Positions 58,059-64,000 of a stretch of DNA of 64,000 bases are shown here, piece by piece. Numbering within the stretch: the stretch's first letter is position 1; each line of letters starts with the position of its first letter. The notes beneath the pieces were generated by a model. It was not told the origin of the DNA and searched no databases. It was given only the letters and a program-made list of their open reading frames with translations. Made by a program: the position numbers and the translations under genes. Source of the DNA: Hofstenia miamia (Eukaryota > Xenacoelomorpha > Acoela); assembly GCA_004352715.1 (NCBI GenBank), contig SCFE01000113.1, positions 317,044 to 381,043 on the forward strand. Reading direction: 5' to 3'.

Positions 58059-58256
58059 TCAAATGTACTCGTACGAAGTTGATACACAAAATCCAAAACC
58101 ACATTTTTTTGAACAGCATCTGGCGTCGGATTTGCCGCATATTCCACCATCAGGTAAGCAGTTCTTATTCGCATAGACGCATGTTATCATCAATACCAAG
58201 AGTACAATTAGTTGTATGTAGTACATCTTTGTGGATGTCAGCATCAACAAATTCAT
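58059..58256 (-). CDS. Small secreted cysteine-knot (knottin-like) peptide precursor
   Basis: A complete 65-residue frame. Residues 11-29 (from the second Met) form a hydrophobic signal peptide ending CVYA, so either Met1 or Met11 may be the start. The mature part (about 30-65) has six cysteines at 33, 40, 47, 48, 52 and 57, spaced C-x6-C-x6-CC-x3-C-x4-C, the inhibitor-cystine-knot framework. Peptides with this fold include venom toxins, antimicrobial peptides and protease or channel inhibitors in many invertebrates. The sequence alone does not say which, and no pro-region between signal and mature part is seen. A possible polyadenylation signal (AATAAA on the minus strand, about 57894-57899) lies downstream. 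An acceptor-like CACAG just before Met1 hints at a 5' untranslated exon. Confidence 0.75.
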   Translation of the reverse strand: MNLLMLTSTKMYYIQLIVLLVLMITCVYANKNCLPDGGICGKSDARCCSKKCGFGFCVSTSYEYI

Positions 58257-58259
58257 TCC

Positions 58260-60235
58260 TGTGATCTTGATTGACTTACAAATTTTACCGCATTATCAAA
58301 TTATATTCATTAGATGTATTTATTGTTCTCTATAAGCATTGTGCATTATGTGTAATAATTTCAGATCATAAAAAGTGTAGCTAGGCGATTTGGTTACCTG
58401 AATCAATGGCGTATACAGAATTTTGACGGAAGGGAAATCTCAATCTTTTTGTGAGTGATGAAAGGCGGGCGAAGCCCCCGCGAAATTGTTAGAAATATTA
58501 CAAAACAAACCATAAAAAAATTTGAATTTTTGAAAGAATTTTTTTGATTTAATCAATCAAAATCAATTTTGGAAAGCTGGCCGGGTGGAGGGGGGACACT
58601 CAACCATGTCCCTTTTGCAGATACTACTGACCTGAATGGATCATATATGCATTAGCCACATTTAGATGCTGGGATGCAAGAGAAAGAAGAAGACAAACTG
58701 ACAACATTTTTTTCGAAATTTTATTACAGGATTCATCCAGGAAAGCAATGTAGATAAAAGAGGTTGGATGATTTTGACAGCAAGAAATACTTAATTAATT
58801 ACGTTTGAAATACATTTTTCCACAAAAAATGTCTATTAGATTTTTTCAATGCAAAGCTATGTAGAAATCGATATTCTTTGCTCAAATCTCCCTAAGCTCC
58901 TAGCAAATATTAAAATCAGAAAAAAAGAGTATTACCTTCTTATGTACAAAGATATTTGAAATGCGGCGAAGTTCACAGCACGGCAGATTTGTCAACTAGC
59001 TACTCGTTTTGACTTTAAGTATTTTCGGATCGGCATGCCTAGCAATGAGCCTAAAAAATTTCATTAAAATTCTAGGGCTCTCAAAGAATTTTTACATAGT
59101 TTTTCGAGTAATTTATAAATATTTCAAGATAAGACTATATTGCATTAAGCAAAAGGAAGATCAAAACAATAAAATAGTTATGTTAAAACAAGGCTTAATT
59201 TAGGTTCGGCTCGGCTAATTGACAAGCATGGATTATTAAATAGGATTGGAAACTGACGTATTTTTGTGAACAGATTGGCGAAACGGGGTCTTACGGCCAC
59301 CAAGCGGATGAAATGGGTATTCATTCTTGCTGCTCGTTACATGCAAATAGTTTCTTTCATTATCATTGTACACTGTACATGTAGACGCTCTAGTCACTAT
59401 TTGCATATATGCCACGTCATTGCTGTGCTGTTTCAAGTAAAACGGGTTATGCTAGTGTCAAAAATACCAAGATGTCTCAGTCCATCGATTCCCAAAAGAT
59501 GAAGAAATCTAATGAGTGATTTTCAACCGCATATGAATATTTGTTTTACTGCAACGGAAAACTAAAAAATTTGGATGTGGATTTTTATGTAGCCGTTTGT
59601 AAAAACTCATTCTATATTTTGCAATATGTTATGATTGTAAATAATGGTTTTTCTTGGATTGTTACACTGTACATGCATAATTAGATTGGTTAAATTTCAT
59701 TAAAAACATTCAAAAATAATTAAAATCCAATTTTAGAATACATTAATTCTTACAAAATATCTGTGAATAATTAAATGGAGAAGTTAGTTTATGTTGTGCA
59801 CCTCCATTTTATATGCTCAGCGTTAGCACATCGGACCCCGTTTTGTTTTGTTAAAATTCAGCTTCCAATCCATCTATTTAGTAATCTGTGTTGACAAGTG
59901 TGCAGCACGTCATTGGAGTAAAAATTAGAGCTTTGTTTTTACACAAAATTTGAATATTTGAAAATGTAGATTGTCAATACAATCTCTAAAAAGTTGCAAT
60001 TGATCAGATGATACAGCATCCGTAGTATAAGTTAAAATGAAATGCATACACTTCAGTAAATTGACAATTACGTTCAAGTTAAGCTAAAGGACTTTGCCAA
60101 TTAGGATAAATTTTTAATGAGATTTTGGAAAAATTCATAGTTTCCTAAAAACTTTCCATAAATAACTATATGACTAGAAACAGGAAAGATGTATATTGAG
60201 TAGAAATGGAATGAATAGTCTATAAATACTCGCAC
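58260..60235. other. Non-coding interval with a possible old MITE
   Basis: No gene was found. 58409-58625 may be a decayed MITE: CAATGGCGTATACAG at the left and the reverse complement TCAGTAGTATCTGC at the right are similar, and the interior has a GC-rich GGCGGGCGAAGCCCCCGCG hairpin. Two perfect octamers (ATGCAAAT 59341-59348, ATTTGCAT 59399-59406) occur 58 bases apart, without a gene beside them. Confidence 0.4.
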
Positions 60236-60237
60236 AA

Positions 60238-61085
60238 TATTTCAAAATTTATTTTAATGTTTCAGATTCATCTGTATGTATTAAAGAGAGTTAAAATTTC
60301 AATTCTTTATGTTCTCTTGTTCATTCACAGTCATTTCGGACACTATGCGACAGCTTTGAGAATGCTCAGCGTTGACGAAAGAATTGAGACTGTTTTTTTG
60401 ATGGTTCAACTGCAATCTGTGACCCTCGTAAGAAGACATCTTGCACGTGATAGGTGTGAAGTACCAAGTCAAAGCTCACTACGTTAAAGTGATTCGAGAT
60501 TATCTGGGCTCGACGTTTCCCAGTCGTTGGATTGAAAGAAGTGGTCTGATGACATTGGCCGCCTGTTCACCTGACATTTCGCCGTTGGACTTTTTACTAA
60601 AAAATCGAGTCTACAACCGAAAACCTTATTCCTTGTCATCACTGAAGTCCATCATTGAAGATGAGTGTTTGAACATCGATCAACAATTTGTTAAAAATGC
60701 TATTTCATCTTTCAGACGAGACTGAAGATTTGCGTCGACAATGGAGAAAGATTGGTCGAACATTATTAACCTTTGAAACTTTGTTTTTCATTTCATGTGT
60801 ATTCACAATCTAAGTATACGAATATTACAAATATTATCTTTCTAATGGAAACAAGGAAGAGACTCAATGACAAAATGGGACCAAATGACACTGTGAAGTA
60901 ACACAGAAGTCAAAATTTTCAATTCAAATATTAGACTACCTTTAATGCTCACAGATGAATCTGAAACACATTAAAATAAATTTTGAAATATGAATTTTGA
61001 CATACGACTTGTTTGCAAACATTCGATCAATTATTAAAATAAGTAGAAACATTTAAAACCCGGAAGTGACTTCTTGATCACCCTT
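60238..61085 (+). mobile_element. Mariner-like element with long inverted repeats, left end truncated
   Basis: 60238-60340 aligns with the reverse complement of 60880-60992 (TTTCAAAATTTATTTTAATG, TTTCAGATTCATCTGT, then TTCACAGTCATTT-like words) over roughly 100 bases. The right side continues about 95 bases further to ...TCAAGAAGT...-type end CACTTCCGGG/TTGATCACCCTTTA at 61085, a mariner-like terminus followed by TA. The corresponding outer left end is absent. Between the repeats are the two ends of a transposase. Confidence 0.78.
60362..60770 (+). pseudogene. Mariner/Tc1-type transposase, internally deleted
   Basis: ATG at 60362 starts MLSVDERIETVFLMVQLQSV followed by TLVRRHLARDR, an N-terminal helix-turn-helix beginning. 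About 120 bases later, in another frame, the C-terminal part reads VIRDYLGSTFPSRWIERSG, ACSPDISPLDFLLKNRVYNR, KPYSLSSLKSIIEDEC and NAISSFRRD. SPDISPLDF is the usual SPDLTPLDF block with the third catalytic residue. The central catalytic region is missing. Confidence 0.8.
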
Positions 61086-63700
61086 TATATTAGCTAAATA
61101 AAAAAATTGTAAAACTATATTTATAAAAATATATTATATTTTTAATTGGCATAAATTGCTCATTGTACTTCTTACTATTGTGTTTTTACTAATGTTCAAT
61201 CCTCCTGTTTTTAAGAACTTGTGTTTGGGTTTGAACCACACATTGGTTTAATACTAATAATCAATTCTAGAACTGAAAAGGATTAGTAAATATTTAAATA
61301 GACCAATTTTAAATGTTCTTTTTGATGCAGTTCACTTACCTCACCTCATTGAAAAATAACCAGAATATATATATTCGAATTTGAATTAATCTATGTAATT
61401 AATTATAGTTAGTGATTTTAGTAATTATGTGATTAACTGCAAGCTTCAGTGTTCATTAATATTAATGAACAGTTTTATATAGCTCTGAGCAGTTTAGGGT
61501 TAAGGGGCAAATGTGTAAATTATTCTTCTAGGTCACGCATGACCCGCGAAAAATTTGACACAAAGCTAAAAATTAATTGATGTTTACCGAAAAATCATAT
61601 TCTGAANNNNNNNNNNNNNNNNNNNNNNNNNNNNNNNNNNNNNNNNNNNNNNNNNNNNNNNNNNNNNNNNNNNNNNNNNNNNNNNNNNNNNNNNNNNNNN
61701 NNNNNNNNNNNNNNNNNNNNNNNNNNNNNNTATATATATATTTTGGTCCTAAAAACCAGGTCAATAATCAACCTGGATTGCTTCAAGCTTTTCTAAGTGA
61801 AGTGAGTTTTTGCTGAGATTTGAATCAGCTCCCTTACGAATCATATTTTATACAAATATTTTGAATTTTCTAGGAAATACTTAAGCATGTTCCTCTAACA
61901 ATAAATAACATTTTTGATATTTCAATTCCTCAAAATTGTTATCAGAATGTAATTCATAACTTCCCACTAAGAAGTTTTAAATCTGCTTTTGGTATTTTGA
62001 TTCCACAAGAGAATGACATTCTTTAGTAAACCTTTAATATCGTGAAGTATTTGGACAATTTTCTTGAATATAGCTATCACCAATAAGGACGCTGAAATCA
62101 TGTCGTACTAACAATGTGAAAGGTATTGTAGCCTTTTTTATTGTAGGTGTTTTTATAGAGCTCCTCATTTACGACGTGCACAATGATGAACTTGTTGCAA
62201 ATCAAGATAAAAAAATTATTATATGAAAAGTAGTCGTGGATATTATAGCCTATTTCTTTTGAAAACTCAATCAGTAAAACCATAATTAAATGAAACAATT
62301 TTGTTAAAATGTAAGTCATTAAATACAACTACTCAAATCGCCTTAAGAGCAAAAGCACTGCAGCTACTGCGACACTTAGAGACAAATTTTTTTTACAGTA
62401 ACACATCTTAACTGAAATAATTTACAGCAACGAAGATAAGTTCTGTTTGTTCTCGCAAAATTGCATTAAACAAGAACAAGCTGCTTTGATTTTTTTCGAA
62501 AAGAACGATCAACGCAATTGTGAGGAACAGGCATCTTTTATTAGGTCTTGTGCAAGACCCTATCCTCCTTGTGATCACCCGTATGCAGAAGGGTAACAGC
62601 TACGATGATTTACAAATGCATTGGAAGCACTGAAACCAATAATTTAGTATGATATTTTTTACCTTTTTTGAAGCAACATTTCCTAAACAGTTTCTCCCAG
62701 ACATCAGCGACGCACATGTTTTGATTATAGCAAGACAAATTATTCATGGCTAGCTTCTTCATTATTTTCTACCAAGTCAGTGCTCTGAAAGTGGATACCC
62801 GATTAAGGCAGATTGATTTCGCATGCTATCTTAAATCTTAATACATGGCATAAAAATTATTTTTAGCAATTGCTCTAAATTGGCCTGAATTTTTATACCG
62901 TCACGAAATCTTTCTGCATCGTGAAGCAATAAGCATTGCAGTGCTGCCTTTCTCTAAAGGAAATGTTTGCTAGATTTTGTGGCAATTTGCATTTTATTTG
63001 CCTATATATTTTCTTGAGAAGTCATAGAAAAAAGTATTTTTATCGATTTCTTTAGATTTGTCTGATTTCATGACGGTCATAAAATGCATTGAAATAACCA
63101 AAATTATTTTGAATCATGCAAATCAACGAGACTACAACCACAAAATTAGGTTAGTCTCAAATGGCATTGGTTAATTAATTCACTGGTACAGCGGAAGAAA
63201 TTCTGGCTTCCATGCGTAAATATTGTCACCCATGATTTCAGATACTGTAAAAACTAGATACGCTTATATCATTTGATGTTCGTTACAAATTCTGTTTCCA
63301 ACCCTGTGTATGCATACATGCTTGTTTTTGGTATTTATTGACACTGTAATTAATATAATTATTTACAGTAATTGTGTGATGTATATGAGTTTACTGAAAT
63401 ATAATTACTAGATATGAAATTATAATAAACTTGGAGGAAGCGTTATTAAATTATGTTATGCGTACTTTAGTAGTTTTAACAAACCCAATTATTGCACGTG
63501 TCTGAACTGAATTGTAATTTCTGTTCATATTATTATCAATTTCACTAAACACTAGTAGGGTTCAATGCGATTGAATGTTCTTAGTAACATTAAACTGTGA
63601 CCAAAAATAAAGAACTTGGAACCACAGATTTCAAAATGTAACTCATAATTTTTACAGTGCTTCCAATTTTGTTCAAAATAAAAGTTGTGATGTGGTCCAA
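61086..63700. other. AT-rich non-coding stretch with an assembly gap
   Basis: No gene was found. It contains a 124-base N block (61607-61730) followed by TATATATATA, probably an AT microsatellite, and a 22-base perfect palindrome (61450-61471). Confidence 0.5.
61450..61471. repeat. 22-base perfect palindrome
   Basis: TGTTCATTAA followed by TATTAATGAACA reads the same on both strands. AT-rich palindromes of this length can form cruciforms; no element or gene is attached to it. Confidence 0.85.
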
Positions 63701-63729
63701 TGAGCCTAGCGGACTAGAAAATTTTATAG

Positions 63730-63812
63730 GATTGAGATGGGTTGAAATCCAATGGGGAACTAAAATTAGTAAAATTCTGGTCCTGAAGTACCCTAACCAC
63801 TAGATCTAAGAA
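63730..63812 (-). mobile_element. Possible tRNA-derived SINE head
   Basis: On the minus strand CTAGTGGTTAGGGTAC (A-box type, about 63787-63803) is followed about 50 bases later by GGATTTCAACCC (63739-63750), a near match to the B box GGTTCRANNCC. The order and spacing resemble the RNA polymerase III promoter of tRNA-derived SINEs. There is no proper tRNA cloverleaf, and the tail is not defined, so this is tentative. Confidence 0.35.
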
Positions 63813-64000
63813 AGATGAGAAAATAGCTGGAAAAATGTGGAAATATTTTTTAAATTGTTGTGGAGATGGAATGGAAATGGAAGAGAATGGCATTTCCATA
63901 TGCAAGTCTGAAAATATAGTGTGATTTGAGTAGTATCTGACTATATTGCACACCCTGATCGATTGTTGACGATTTCAACAGAATTTTGGTAACCAACAAC

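Noticed and set aside
59341-59406. Two inverted POU octamers 58 bases apart
   Set aside because: An eight-base word pair is expected by chance in this much AT-rich sequence, and no gene is adjacent.
59236-59502. Overlapping plus and minus frames that look partly coding
   Set aside because: Both strands open over the same span, with no family motif or splice signals.
61220-61245. Perfect tRNA B-box-like GGTTCAAACCC on the minus strand
   Set aside because: No A box at the right distance upstream and no cloverleaf could be folded.

Overview
This 64-kb window is AT-rich, gene-poor metazoan nuclear DNA. It shows spliceosomal donor and acceptor sites, AATAAA signals, Tc1/mariner, Penelope-like, CR1/L2-like and Ty3/gypsy elements, MITEs and long microsatellites. 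The sequence suggests an invertebrate with a repeat-rich genome; the phylum cannot be fixed from it. Three N blocks (922-1067, 57648-57709, 61607-61730) and two single-N joins (37104, 49067) show that it is a draft assembly.

Host genes are few. On the minus strand, 6766-11240 holds pieces of one or two genes: a proline-rich coding exon (6766-7102), two GC-rich candidate first exons with strong donors (about 7361-7640 and 9157-9300), and a possible short N-terminal exon (11100-11211). On the plus strand, 23401-23799 carries a whole LEPROT/VPS55-family membrane protein in one exon. At 32039-32941 there is an intronless gene for a secreted two-domain gelsolin-like protein. At 58059-58256 (minus) there is a small secreted six-cysteine knottin precursor.

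The rest is mostly mobile DNA. 14149-15494 is a dead Tc1 element, followed directly by a Penelope-like GIY-YIG fragment (15505-16057). MITE-like inverted-repeat elements lie near 19.65-19.95 kb and 29.2-30.2 kb. From 33 to 61 kb is a transposon cluster: a CR1/L2-like LINE (33072-37366, minus) with an esterase ORF1, an ATGA stop/start overlap and a 2A-like motif; the 3' end of a Ty3/gypsy element with LTR (37416-38246); a fragment of another non-LTR element (38247-38700); a decayed LINE (about 38720-41000) with a 150-bp zinc-knuckle tandem array at its 5' side (41221-42134); a MITE made by internal deletion of a mariner-like element (42836-43253); a 224-bp, 24-copy tandem array (43722-49066); a 7.8-kb Ty3/gypsy element with two LTRs (49101-56918, minus); and two mariner-like remnants (56936-57620, 60238-61085). 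A tRNA-derived SINE head is possible near 63.75 kb.

No genes working together in a pathway are visible. The strongest observations are the two tandem arrays with perfectly identical copies, the unusual translation layout of the LINE, the gelsolin-like and knottin genes, and the gypsy element with a large unexplained region after integrase.
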